Part shown: positions 17,398 to 26,500 of the stretch, in pieces
How positions within the stretch are numbered: position 1 is the first letter of the stretch
Layout: every line of letters starts with the position of its first letter
DNA from: Pseudomonas lalucatii
GTDB lineage: Bacteria; Pseudomonadota; Gammaproteobacteria; Pseudomonadales; Pseudomonadaceae
Direction of reading: 5' to 3'
DNA: 64,000 nucleotides
Assembly (NCBI RefSeq): GCF_018398425.1
Contig: NZ_JADPMV010000001.1
Coordinates: 1,364,001 to 1,428,000, forward strand
Program-made: the position numbers and the translations under genes
Notes under the pieces: model-generated
The model's database searches: none
Told to the model about the DNA's origin: nothing
What the model saw: only the letters and a program-made list of their open reading frames with translations

Positions 17398-18282
17398 ATG
17401 ACCCAGATCGCCTTTATCGGCCTCGGCCACATGGGCCTGCCCATGGCCCGCAACCTGCTCAAGGCCGGCCTCAACCTGCGGGTCTTCGACCTGGTACCCG
17501 CCGCCATCGAGGAGCTGGCCAAGGAAGGCGCCCAGGCGGCCAGCAGCGCCGCCGATGCGGTACGGGGCACGCAGGTGGTGATCAGCATGCTGCCGGCCAG
17601 CCGCCATGTGGAGGGCCTGTACCTGGGCGACGGCGGCCTGCTCGCCCGGCTCGAGCCCGGCACCCTGGTACTGGAATGTTCGACCATCGCCCCGGAGTCG
17701 GCGCGCAAGGTACACAAGGCGGCCGCCGAACGCGGCCTGCGGATGCTCGATGCGCCGGTCTCCGGCGGCACCGCCGGGGCGGCGGCGGGCACCCTGACCT
17801 TCATGGTCGGCGGCGAGGCGGCGGTGCTGGAGCAGGCCCAAGCGATCTTCCAGGCCATGGGCAAGAACATCTTCCACGCCGGCCCGGACGGCGCCGGCCA
17901 GGTGGCCAAGGTGTGCAACAACCAGGTGCTGGCGGTGCAGATGATCGCCACCGCCGAGGCCATGGCCCTGGGCGTGGCCAACGGCCTGGACCCGGCGGTG
18001 CTGGCCGAGATCATGCGCCAGAGTTCCGGCGGCAACTGGACCCTGGAGAAGTACAACCCCTGGCCCGGGGTGATGGAGAACGCACCGGCCTCCAAGGGTT
18101 ACTCGGGGGGCTTCATGGCCGAGCTGATGGCCAAGGACCTGGGGCTGGCCCAGGAAGCGGCCCAGGTCACCGGCAGCAGCACGCCGATGGGCGCCCTGGC
18201 CCTGCAGCTCTACCGTCTGCTGCTCAAGCAGGGCAAGGGCCAGCGGGACTTCTCGGTGGTGCAGCAGCTGTTCGTCGAATAG
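17398..18282 (+). CDS. mmsB: 3-hydroxyisobutyrate dehydrogenase family protein
   Basis: The 294-residue product has an N-terminal Rossmann fold (IAFIGLGHMGLPMARNLLKAG), the substrate signature DAPVSGGTAGAAAGTLTFMVGG and the catalytic lysine segment GAGQVAKVCNNQVL. It oxidises 3-hydroxyisobutyrate to methylmalonate semialdehyde, the substrate of the first gene in this operon. The P. aeruginosa protein at the same position (PA0743) was reported to act as an NAD-dependent L-serine dehydrogenase, so substrate breadth should be kept open. AAGGAG lies 7 bases before ATG 17398. A terminator follows. Confidence 0.85.
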   Translation: MTQIAFIGLGHMGLPMARNLLKAGLNLRVFDLVPAAIEELAKEGAQAASSAADAVRGTQVVISMLPASRHVEGLYLGDGGLLARLEPGTLVLECSTIAPESARKVHKAAAERGLRMLDAPVSGGTAGAAAGTLTFMVGGEAAVLEQAQAIFQAMGKNIFHAGPDGAGQVAKVCNNQVLAVQMIATAEAMALGVANGLDPAVLAEIMRQSSGGNWTLEKYNPWPGVMENAPASKGYSGGFMAELMAKDLGLAQEAAQVTGSSTPMGALALQLYRLLLKQGKGQRDFSVVQQLFVE

Positions 18283-18296
18283 TCGACTGAGCAGAT

Positions 18297-18323
18297 AAAA
18301 GCCGCAGATCCCTGCGGCTTTTT
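18297..18323 (+). terminator. Bidirectional rho-independent terminator
   Basis: The stem AAAAGCCGCAG / CTGCGGCTTTT has a 4-base loop and runs into a T-tract on the plus strand and an equivalent one on the minus strand. It lies between the convergent mmsB and lapC genes and can serve both. Confidence 0.9.
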
Positions 18324-18341
18324 CATTAGCTCACACGCCCA

Positions 18342-19715
18342 TCAGCGCTCGCGCAGGGCCTCGGCACGGGCACGGATGATCGGTTTTAGCAGGTAGCTGA
18401 GGATGCTCTTCTTGCCGGTGATGATGTCCACCGAGGCCACCATGCCGGGAATGATCAGCAGCGGTTGCTCCGGGCTGCCCAGGTGGCTCTTCTCGGTGCG
18501 CAGCTGGATCACGTAGAAGCTGTTGCCCTCGTCGTCGGTGACGGTGTCGGCGCCGATCTGCACCAGTTCGGCCTTGAGCCCGCCGTAGATGGTGTAGTCG
18601 TAGGCGGTGAACTTGACCATGGCCTCCTGCCCCGGATGCAGGAAGGCGATGTCCTGGGGACGGATACGCGCCTCGACCAGCAGCTTGTCGTCCAGCGGCA
18701 CCACTTCCACCAGGTCGCTGCCCGGCTGGATCACCCCGCCTATGGTGTTGACCAGCAGTTGCTTGACGATGCCACGTACCGGCGAGGTGACCAGGGTGCG
18801 GTTGACCCGGTCTTCCAGCGCCTTGCCGGTGGACTGGATCTTGCTCAGCTCGGTGCGCGCCTCGTTCAGTTCGGCCAGGGCCTCGCTGCGAAAACGCCCG
18901 CGGGTCTCGTCGATCTTGCGCTCGACCTCCTTGATCGCCGCCTCGGCCCTTGGAATCGCCAGGGTCGTGGCCTCCAGCGAGCCGCGACTCTCCACCTCGG
19001 CACGCTTGAGCCGCAGCACCTCGACCCGGGAGATCGCGCCCTCCGCCACCAGCGGCTCGGACATGCGGATTTCCTGGCGCAACAGATTGAGGCTGTTGCG
19101 GAACTGCCCCTGCTTGGAGACGAACTCGCGCAACTCCTGGCGACGCTGAACCAGCTGCTCCTCCAGGCCGGCGACTTCGTCCAGCAGCTGCTGGCGACGG
19201 CTGTTGAACAGCTGTTCCTCGTTCTCGGCCAGTCGCGGCGCCTTGTCCCGCACCTCCTCGGCCACCTGCAGTTCGCGCCCCTGCACCTCGGCACTGAGCC
19301 TCTCCACGCGCAACAGCAAGGCCAGGCGATCGGCCTCGGTCTCGCCGACGTTGGAGGCGAAGCGCGTATCGTCCAGGCGCAACAAGGGGTCGCCAGGGTT
19401 GACCACCTGCCCCTCGCGTACGAACAGCTCGGCGACTATGCCGCCCTCGAGATTCTGGATCTTCTGCAGGCGCGAAGAGGGAATCGCCTTGCCGTCGCCG
19501 CGCGTGACCTCGTCGACCACGGCGAAATGCGCCCAGAGCAGGCAGAACGCGACGAAGGCGATCAGCGCCCAGATGGTCAGCCGCACCACCTTGGGCGCGT
19601 CTTCGATCAGCGCCTTGCTGACCTCGGGCAGCGGTTCGTCGCCCATGCCATTGCGGCTGCCGAAATAGGTCGACGCCAGCTGGCTCGACGGACTCGCAGA
19701 CTGCTTAGCTGACAC
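18342..19715 (-). CDS. lapC: LapC-type membrane fusion protein (HlyD family)
   Basis: This 457-residue periplasmic adaptor belongs to a type I secretion system. A short cytoplasmic N-terminus and one TM segment (TIWALIAFVAFCLLWAHFAVVDE) precede a lipoyl/barrel-sandwich half-motif (IQNLEGGIVAELFVREGQVVNPGDPLLRLD), a long coiled coil (residues about 120-290) and the returning half (VTSPVRGIVKQLLVNTIGGVIQPGSDLVEVVPLDDKLLVEARI). It links the LapB ATPase to the LapE outer membrane channel. Its start overlaps the end of lapB by 11 bases. Expected cargo is the giant adhesin encoded divergently. Confidence 0.92.
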   Translation of the reverse strand: MSAKQSASPSSQLASTYFGSRNGMGDEPLPEVSKALIEDAPKVVRLTIWALIAFVAFCLLWAHFAVVDEVTRGDGKAIPSSRLQKIQNLEGGIVAELFVREGQVVNPGDPLLRLDDTRFASNVGETEADRLALLLRVERLSAEVQGRELQVAEEVRDKAPRLAENEEQLFNSRRQQLLDEVAGLEEQLVQRRQELREFVSKQGQFRNSLNLLRQEIRMSEPLVAEGAISRVEVLRLKRAEVESRGSLEATTLAIPRAEAAIKEVERKIDETRGRFRSEALAELNEARTELSKIQSTGKALEDRVNRTLVTSPVRGIVKQLLVNTIGGVIQPGSDLVEVVPLDDKLLVEARIRPQDIAFLHPGQEAMVKFTAYDYTIYGGLKAELVQIGADTVTDDEGNSFYVIQLRTEKSHLGSPEQPLLIIPGMVASVDIITGKKSILSYLLKPIIRARAEALRER

Positions 19716-21861
19716 TGATCTGCCCCTTCTTCAGTGCTTCCATCACGCTGCCCTTGGGCCCGTCGGCGATGACCTGCCCGCGATCGACGATCACCAGGCG
19801 ATCGACCAGGCTGAGCAGCGAGGCGCGGTGCGTCACCAACAACAGGGTCTTGCTGCCGATCACGGCGGCCAGGCGCTGCTTGAGGCGCTCCTCGCCGGTG
19901 TTGTCCATGGCGCTGGTCGGCTCGTCCAGCAGCAGGATCTGCGGGTCGAGCAGCAAGGCGCGGGCCAGGGCGACGTTCTGCCGCTGGCCGCCGGAGAGGT
20001 TCTGCCCACGCTCGCCGACCTGCAGCTCGTAGCCCTTGGGGTGCAGCCGGGCGAACTCGTGGACCCCGGCCAGTTCGGCGGCCTGCAGCACCAACTCGTC
20101 CTCGACGTAACGCGCCCCGACCACCAGGTTGTCGCGCAGGGTGCCGGAAAACAGCTGGATGTCCTGGGGCACGTAGCCGATGTTGTGGCGCAGGTCGCTG
20201 ACATCCAGCTGGCGCACGTCGATGCCATCGACCAGCAGGCTGCCGCCATCGGCCTGATAGAGGCCGACGATCAGCTTGGCCAGCGAACTCTTGCCCGAGC
20301 CGCTGCGGCCGATGATGCCGATCTTCTCGCCGGGGCGGACCACCAGGTTGATGTTGTGCAACGCGGCCTGCTGCTGGTCCGGGTAGTGGAAGTCCAGCTG
20401 ACGGAACTCGACGGCCCCCTGCAGCGACTGGCGCTTGAGCGGCCGCTCCTCCTCCTGGCGCTCCTGGGGCAGGTTCATCATCTGGTTGACCGAATCGAGG
20501 GTGACCCGCGCCTGCTGATATCGGGTGAGCAGCCCGGACATCTGGGTCAGGGGCCCCAGGGCCCGACTGCTGAGCATGTAGCAGGCGATCAGGCCGCCCA
20601 TGCTCAGGTTGCCCTCGATGATCTGATAGACGCCGAGCACTATGATCACCACCCCGGCCAGCTGCTGCAGCAGCTGGGTCGAATTCAACGCCAGGCTGGA
20701 CAGCATGCGCGCGCGCAATTCCAGGCGGCCGAGGGTACCGATGGTCTGCTCCCACAGGTACTGGCGCTCGCTCTCGGCGTTGTTGACCTTGACCGCATCC
20801 AGCCCGGCCAGACTCTCGATCAGGCTGGACTGGCGTTCGGCCGCCAGCGCCATGCTGCGCTCCATGGTCTGCGCCAGGGGCCGCTGCAGCGCCCAGCCGA
20901 TCAGGGCCACCAAGGGGAAGGCCAGCAACGGAATCCACACCAGGTGGCCGCCGATCATCGCGATGACCGCGAGGATCAGCAGGGTAAACGGCAGATCGAT
21001 CACACTGGCCAGGGTCAGCGAGGCGAGGAAGTCGCGCAGGCTCTGGAACTCGTGGATGTTCTGGGCGAAGCTGCCGACCCGCGCCGGACGGAACTTCATG
21101 GCCATGCCGGCGATGCGCTCGAACAGCGTCGCCGAGATGATCAGGTCGGTCTTCTTGCCCGCCAGGTCCAGACACCAGCCGCGCAGGGTCTTGAGCAGCA
21201 GGTCGAAGAGAAAGGCACCGGAAATGCCGATGGCCAGCACCCAGAGGGTCGCCACGGCCTGGTTGGGCACCACCCGGTCGTAGACGTTCATCACGAACAA
21301 TGGCGTCGCCAGGCCGATCAGGTTGATCAGCAGGCTGGCGGCGATGGCATCGAGATAGAGCCAGCGCGAGCGCTTGAGGGTATCGCGGAACCAGGAGCCG
21401 GCACGGGGAATGAGCTGCTCGCGGTTGAAGTCGAACTTGTGCTGCGGCTGGGCGAAGAACACCTGGCCGCGGTAGTCCTCGGCCAGCATCTCGGCGCTCA
21501 CCCGCACCTCGCCGCCTTCGCTCTCGCTCGGCATGATGCGTGCCTGGCCCTGCTCGTCCCAGCCGAGCAGCAGGGCGCTACGGCCCTCGCGCAGCTGCAG
21601 CAGCGCGGGCATGGCCAGCGCCGGAATCTGCCGCAAGCCGCGGCGCAGCCAACGTCCCTGCAGCCCCGCCCGCGCCGCCGCGCGCGGCAGCAACTCGACG
21701 GTCAGACGCTGCTCCGGCAACGGCAGGCCCGCCGTCAGCATGGCCCGGCTGACCGACTTCTGGTGAAAACTGCAAAGCGACAGCAGGCTGTCAAGCAACG
21801 GGTCGTCGTAGCGATCGCGCGGATCGCTGCGGGTCTGGGCCTGGCTGAGGTCTACTGCCAC
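19705..21861 (-). CDS. lapB: LapB-type type I secretion ABC transporter
   Basis: The 718-residue product has an N-terminal C39-like domain (residues 1-145) that appears to lack the catalytic Cys of processing peptidases, as expected for transporters of non-cleaved RTX adhesins. Six TM segments (about 165-440) and an ATPase domain follow, with Walker A GIIGRSGSGKSSLAK, signature LSGGQRQNVALARALL, Walker B ILLLDEPTSAMD and H-loop LLVTHR. It energises export of the adhesin across both membranes. The start ATG 21861 is 30 bases after the lapE stop, so lapE-lapB-lapC is one operon read away from the adhesin. Confidence 0.93.
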   Translation of the reverse strand: MAVDLSQAQTRSDPRDRYDDPLLDSLLSLCSFHQKSVSRAMLTAGLPLPEQRLTVELLPRAAARAGLQGRWLRRGLRQIPALAMPALLQLREGRSALLLGWDEQGQARIMPSESEGGEVRVSAEMLAEDYRGQVFFAQPQHKFDFNREQLIPRAGSWFRDTLKRSRWLYLDAIAASLLINLIGLATPLFVMNVYDRVVPNQAVATLWVLAIGISGAFLFDLLLKTLRGWCLDLAGKKTDLIISATLFERIAGMAMKFRPARVGSFAQNIHEFQSLRDFLASLTLASVIDLPFTLLILAVIAMIGGHLVWIPLLAFPLVALIGWALQRPLAQTMERSMALAAERQSSLIESLAGLDAVKVNNAESERQYLWEQTIGTLGRLELRARMLSSLALNSTQLLQQLAGVVIIVLGVYQIIEGNLSMGGLIACYMLSSRALGPLTQMSGLLTRYQQARVTLDSVNQMMNLPQERQEEERPLKRQSLQGAVEFRQLDFHYPDQQQAALHNINLVVRPGEKIGIIGRSGSGKSSLAKLIVGLYQADGGSLLVDGIDVRQLDVSDLRHNIGYVPQDIQLFSGTLRDNLVVGARYVEDELVLQAAELAGVHEFARLHPKGYELQVGERGQNLSGGQRQNVALARALLLDPQILLLDEPTSAMDNTGEERLKQRLAAVIGSKTLLLVTHRASLLSLVDRLVIVDRGQVIADGPKGSVMEALKKGQISVS

Positions 21862-21891
21862 TGAGCTTCACTCTTGCATGGGGAACGGCAC

Positions 21892-23244
21892 TCAATTGAG
21901 GGCAGGCAACGCCACCTTGGCCTTGACCACGTCCAGTGGCGCGGCGGCCATCGGCGCCACGACACCCTGGCTCTTGAGCAGGGAGCCCATGGTGGCCTTG
22001 ATCCGGTATTGAGTAAACAGCTCAATGAAGCGCACGTCTTCCAGGCGCCGCGAGGCGGTGAACAACTCATTCTCGCTGTCGAGCAGATCCAGCAGGCTGC
22101 GCTCGCCCAAGGTGAATTGCTTCTGGTAGGAGGCGCGTACCCGGCTGCTGTGATCGACGTATTGCTGGGCGATCGGCAACTGCTGACGCGCATTGTCCAG
22201 GGCGTTCCAGGCCAGCCCCAGTTCCTCGATCAGCACCCGCAGGGCGTTGTTGCGGATATCCATGGCCTGATTGATCTGGTGCGCCTTGGACTGCAGGTCG
22301 GCCTTGTTGCTGCCGCCGGCGAACAGGTTGTAGCGCATGCGCAGCATCGCCTGCCACTCGTTGCTGTGACCCGGCGTGCCATCTATGTTGTTGTCCGCCC
22401 CCCGCGACAGTTCGGCATCGAAGCGCGGGTAGAAGGTCGACTTGGCCGCCTGATACTGCTGCTCGCTGGCCTGTACGTCGGCCTCGGCGGAACTCAGGAA
22501 GGGGTTGTTCGCCAGCATCTCCTCGCGCGCCGCCTGCAGGTTCTCCGGCAGGCCGCCCGGCAGCCCCTGCGGCAGGCTCAGCTCGCTGGCCCCGCGACCG
22601 ACCACGCTGAAGTAGTTGACCTGGGCATCGGCCAGGTTGGTCTGCTCGGTGATCAGATTATTGCGGGCCTGGGCCAAGCGCGCCTCGGCCTGGTCCAGGT
22701 CGGCCATGCGCCCCACCCCACTCTGACTGCGCAGCGAGATCTGATCGTAGATACGTTCGTGACTGAGCAGGTTATCCTCGGCCAGGCGCACCAGGTTCTG
22801 GCGCTTGAGGACTTCCAGGTAGACCTGGACCACGTCCAGGCCAGTGCGCTCGGACGTACCCAGCACCTCATAGGCCCGCGCGTTGACGGTGGCGCGCTGG
22901 CGGCCGACCTCGCTGCTGGTGGCGAAGCCGTCGAAGAGCATCTGCTGCAGGCGCAGCGTCGACTCTCCGCGAGTCAGCGTCCTGTAGCCGTGCCCGCCAC
23001 CGGCCCGGCTAGTGGGGCTATCGGTACCCTCGCGACCGTAGCCCGCGAGCAGGTCGACCTGCGGCAAATAGCCGCCCCTGGCCGCCTTCATCTGCTCCTC
23101 CACGGACAGGCGTGCATTGATCCCGGCCTGGATTTCCGGATGCACATCGAGGGCACTCTGCATCGCCTCACTGAGGGTCTGCCCCTGAGCAGACAAGGAC
23201 ACCACGAGGGACAGGGAAAGGGGGAAAAGGGCTGAAAAACGCAT
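21892..23244 (-). CDS. lapE: LapE-type TolC-family outer membrane channel
   Basis: The 450-residue product has a signal peptide (FSALFPLSLSLVVSLSAQG) and the duplicated TolC outer-membrane-factor architecture: LSEAMQSALDVHPEIQAG and LAEDNLLSHERIYDQISLRSQSGVGRMADLDQAEARLAQARNN in the first half, and QKQFTLGERSLLDLLDSENELFTASRRLEDVRF in the second. It forms the outer membrane exit of the adhesin secretion system, and may retain the adhesin plug-like in the pore. First gene of the lapEBC operon; its promoter shares the 322-base intergenic region with the adhesin. Confidence 0.92.
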   Translation of the reverse strand: MRFSALFPLSLSLVVSLSAQGQTLSEAMQSALDVHPEIQAGINARLSVEEQMKAARGGYLPQVDLLAGYGREGTDSPTSRAGGGHGYRTLTRGESTLRLQQMLFDGFATSSEVGRQRATVNARAYEVLGTSERTGLDVVQVYLEVLKRQNLVRLAEDNLLSHERIYDQISLRSQSGVGRMADLDQAEARLAQARNNLITEQTNLADAQVNYFSVVGRGASELSLPQGLPGGLPENLQAAREEMLANNPFLSSAEADVQASEQQYQAAKSTFYPRFDAELSRGADNNIDGTPGHSNEWQAMLRMRYNLFAGGSNKADLQSKAHQINQAMDIRNNALRVLIEELGLAWNALDNARQQLPIAQQYVDHSSRVRASYQKQFTLGERSLLDLLDSENELFTASRRLEDVRFIELFTQYRIKATMGSLLKSQGVVAPMAAAPLDVVKAKVALPALN

Positions 23245-23432
23245 GATCTATAGGATTCCTTTCAGGCGGAGGCTGGCTGCATGCCAGCCAAGGGGAAGCT
23301 ATTTCACCGCCCGGCGCGCTCGCACGCAAAGCAGCCCAAAGCCACCGATAGTATGATCTGCATCACACAAACGAAGCCAAAGATATCAAAGTGACATTAT
23401 CGGCAGAGATTGTTTATGATCACGCCTACACG

Positions 23433-23446
23433 GTCAATACTCTGAC
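23433..23446 (+). promoter_or_regulatory. FleQ-box-like site upstream of the adhesin
   Basis: GTCAATACTCTGAC agrees with the described Pseudomonas FleQ box GTCAATAAATTGAC at 11 of 14 positions and keeps both outer half-sites. It lies about 120 bases before the adhesin start in AT-rich DNA. FleQ, which senses c-di-GMP, is known to control lapA in other pseudomonads; binding here is inferred. Confidence 0.5.
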
Positions 23447-23472
23447 ATAAAGCAACTCGAAAAAACACAAAT

Positions 23473-23486
23473 GCCACATTATTGAC
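23473..23486 (-). promoter_or_regulatory. Second FleQ-box-like site, opposite orientation
   Basis: Read on the minus strand the sequence is GTCAATAATGTGGC, also 11 of 14 matches to GTCAATAAATTGAC with a perfect first half. The centre lies 40 bases from the first site, a spacing near four helical turns. Confidence 0.45.
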
Positions 23487-23566
23487 GCCAATTCTGCTTT
23501 AAAAAAAGAACACAAGCGACTTTAATCGAAGGATCACGCCGCGCCTACGCGCGCATGGAGCTGTCT

Positions 23567-26500
23567 ATGTCTAGTTTCGTCGCCATCATCAAATCCATTG
23601 TCGGCCAGGTGTTCGCAACCTCCCTGGATGGACTGAAGCGCCAGGTCTTCGAAGGGGAACGCCTGTTCCAGGGCGAGCAGCTCATCACCGCCCTGGGCAG
23701 CTCGGTCACCTTGCAACTGGCCAATGGCGACCAAGTAGACATCGGCGAAAGCAGCCAGTGGCAGGCCGGCCGCGCCGAAGGTGCCGAACAGGCGCAAGCG
23801 GATAATGGGCCGACCTCCGAGCTGGAGCAGGCCATCGCCGCGGGCCTCGACCCGACCGCCGAGCTGGAACCCACTGCCGCAGGACCTGGCGCTACCGGTG
23901 GAGCCGGCGGCGCCCAAGGCGGCGGCCACAGTTTCGTGATGCTGGATGAAACGGGCCAGCAGCTGGATCCGACGGTTGGGTTTGAGACCGCTGGCTTGGC
24001 ATTTACAGGCGCAACTACCACTGAAGAAGATAGTGCCCTCGTTAACCCTGCAACCACTCCGGCCGAAGCTGTTGCCCCCCCTTCTGTAGTCACCCTCAGC
24101 ATCGCCGGCAAGGAAAACAGCTACAGCGAAGCCCAGCAGCCGGTCTTCGTGATCAGCATCAGCCAGGCCCAGGCCAGCGATGTGCTGGTCACCCTGAGCA
24201 ATGGCGACACCGTCACCATCCTCGCCAATCAGACGTCGGCCGAGTACAGCGCCGCCGCGCAGGGCGATGATGTGCTGGTCGATGCCGGCACCCTGACCCT
24301 CGGCGTAGCCAACGCCACCGTCAACGGCGCCGCCTTCGAGAACCTGACCCTGGGCAGCGCTGCCAGCGTCGCCATCAGCGACACCCCCGACACCGTCACC
24401 GCGACCCTGACCAGCAACGTCGACACCGTCGCCGAAGGCGGCCAGATCGTCTACACCGTGACCCTGTCCACCACCAGCGGCCTGCCGGTCACCGGCCACA
24501 GCGGCCTGACCTTCACCCTGGCCAACGGTGAAACCCTGAGCATCGCCGCCGGCGCCACCAGCGGCAGCAGCGCCCCGGTCACCGTGGCCGATGACGCCCT
24601 GGTCGGCGGTCAGCCGGCCGTCGTCAACAGCATCGCCAGCGTCACCGGCGGCAACGTCTTCGAGAGCCTGGTCAACGCCGGCAACACGTCCGTGACCGTC
24701 ACCGACGAGCCGGGCACGCCGGGCAACCCGGGCAGCCCGAATGAAGGTGATCCGATCACCCTCAGCATCGCCGGCAAGGAAAACAGCTACAGCGAAGCCC
24801 AGCAGCCGGTCTTCGTGATCAGCATCAGCCAGGCCCAGGCCAGCGATGTGCTGGTCACCCTGAGCAATGGCGACACCGTCACCATCCTCGCCAATCAGAC
24901 GTCGGCCGAGTACAGCGCCGCCGCGCAGGGCGATGATGTGCTGGTCGATGCCGGCACCCTGACCCTCGGCGTAGCCAACGCCACCGTCAACGGCGCCGCC
25001 TTCGAGAACCTGACCCTGGGCAGCGCTGCCAGCGTCGCCATCAGCGACACCTCCGACACCGTCACCGCGACCCTGACCAGCAACGTCGACACCGTCGCCG
25101 AAGGCGGCCAGATCGTCTACACCGTGACCCTGTCCACCACCAGCGGCCTGCCGGTCACCGGCCACAGCGGCCTGACCTTCACCCTGGCCAACGGTGAAAC
25201 CGTGAGCATCGCCGCCGGCGCCACCAGCGGCAGCAGCGCCCCGGTCACCGTGGCCGATGACGCCCTGGTCGGCGGTCAGCCGGCCGTCGTCAACAGCATC
25301 GCCAGCGTCACCGGCGGCAACGTCTTCGAGAGCCTGGTCAACGCCGGCAACACGTCCGTGACCGTCACCGACGAGCCGGGCACGCCGGGCAACCCGGGCA
25401 GCCCGAATGAAGGTGATCCGATCACCCTCAGCATCGCCGGCAAGGAAAACAGCTACAGCGAAGCCCAGCAGCCGGTCTTCGTGATCAGCATCAGCCAGGC
25501 CCAGGCCAGCGATGTGCTGGTCACCCTGAGCAATGGCGACACCGTCACCATCCTCGCCAATCAGACGTCGGCCGAGTACAGCGCCGCCGCGCAGGGCGAT
25601 GATGTGCTGGTCGATGCCGGCACCCTGACCCTCGGCGTAGCCAACGCCACCGTCAACGGCGCCGCCTTCGAGAACCTGACCCTGGGCAGCGCTGCCAGCG
25701 TCGCCATCAGCGACACCCCCGACACCGTCACCGCGACCCTGACCAGCAACGTCGACACCGTCGCCGAAGGCGGCCAGATCGTCTACACCGTGACCCTGTC
25801 CACCACCAGCGGCCTGCCGGTCACCGGCCACAGCGGCCTGACCTTCACCCTGGCCAACGGTGAAACCGTGAGCATCGCCGCCGGCGCCACCAGCGGCAGC
25901 AGCGCCCCGGTCACCGTGGCCGATGACGCCCTGGTCGGCGGTCAGCCGGCCGTCGTCAACAGCATCGCCAGCGTCACCGGCGGCAACGTCTTCGAGAGCC
26001 TGGTCAACGCCGGCAACACGTCCGTGACCGTCACCGACGAGCCGGGCACGCCGGGCAACCCGGGCAGCCCGAATGAAGGTGATCCGATCACCCTCAGCAT
26101 CGCCGGCAAGGAAAACAGCTACAGCGAAGCCCAGCAGCCGGTCTTCGTGATCAGCATCAGCCAGGCCCAGGCCAGCGATGTGCTGGTCACCCTGAGCAAT
26201 GGCGACACCGTCACCATCCTCGCCAATCAGACGTCGGCCGAGTACAGCGCCGCCGCGCAGGGCGATGATGTGCTGGTCGATGCCGGCACCCTGACCCTCG
26301 GCGTAGCCAACGCCACCGTCAACGGCGCCGCCTTCGAGAACCTGACCCTGGGCAGCGCTGCCAGCGTCGCCATCAGCGACACCTCCGACACCGTCACCGC
26401 GACCCTGACCAGCAACGTCGACACCGTCGCCGAAGGCGGCCAGATCGTCTACACCGTGACCCTGTCCACCACCAGCGGCCTGCCGGTCACCGGCCACAGC

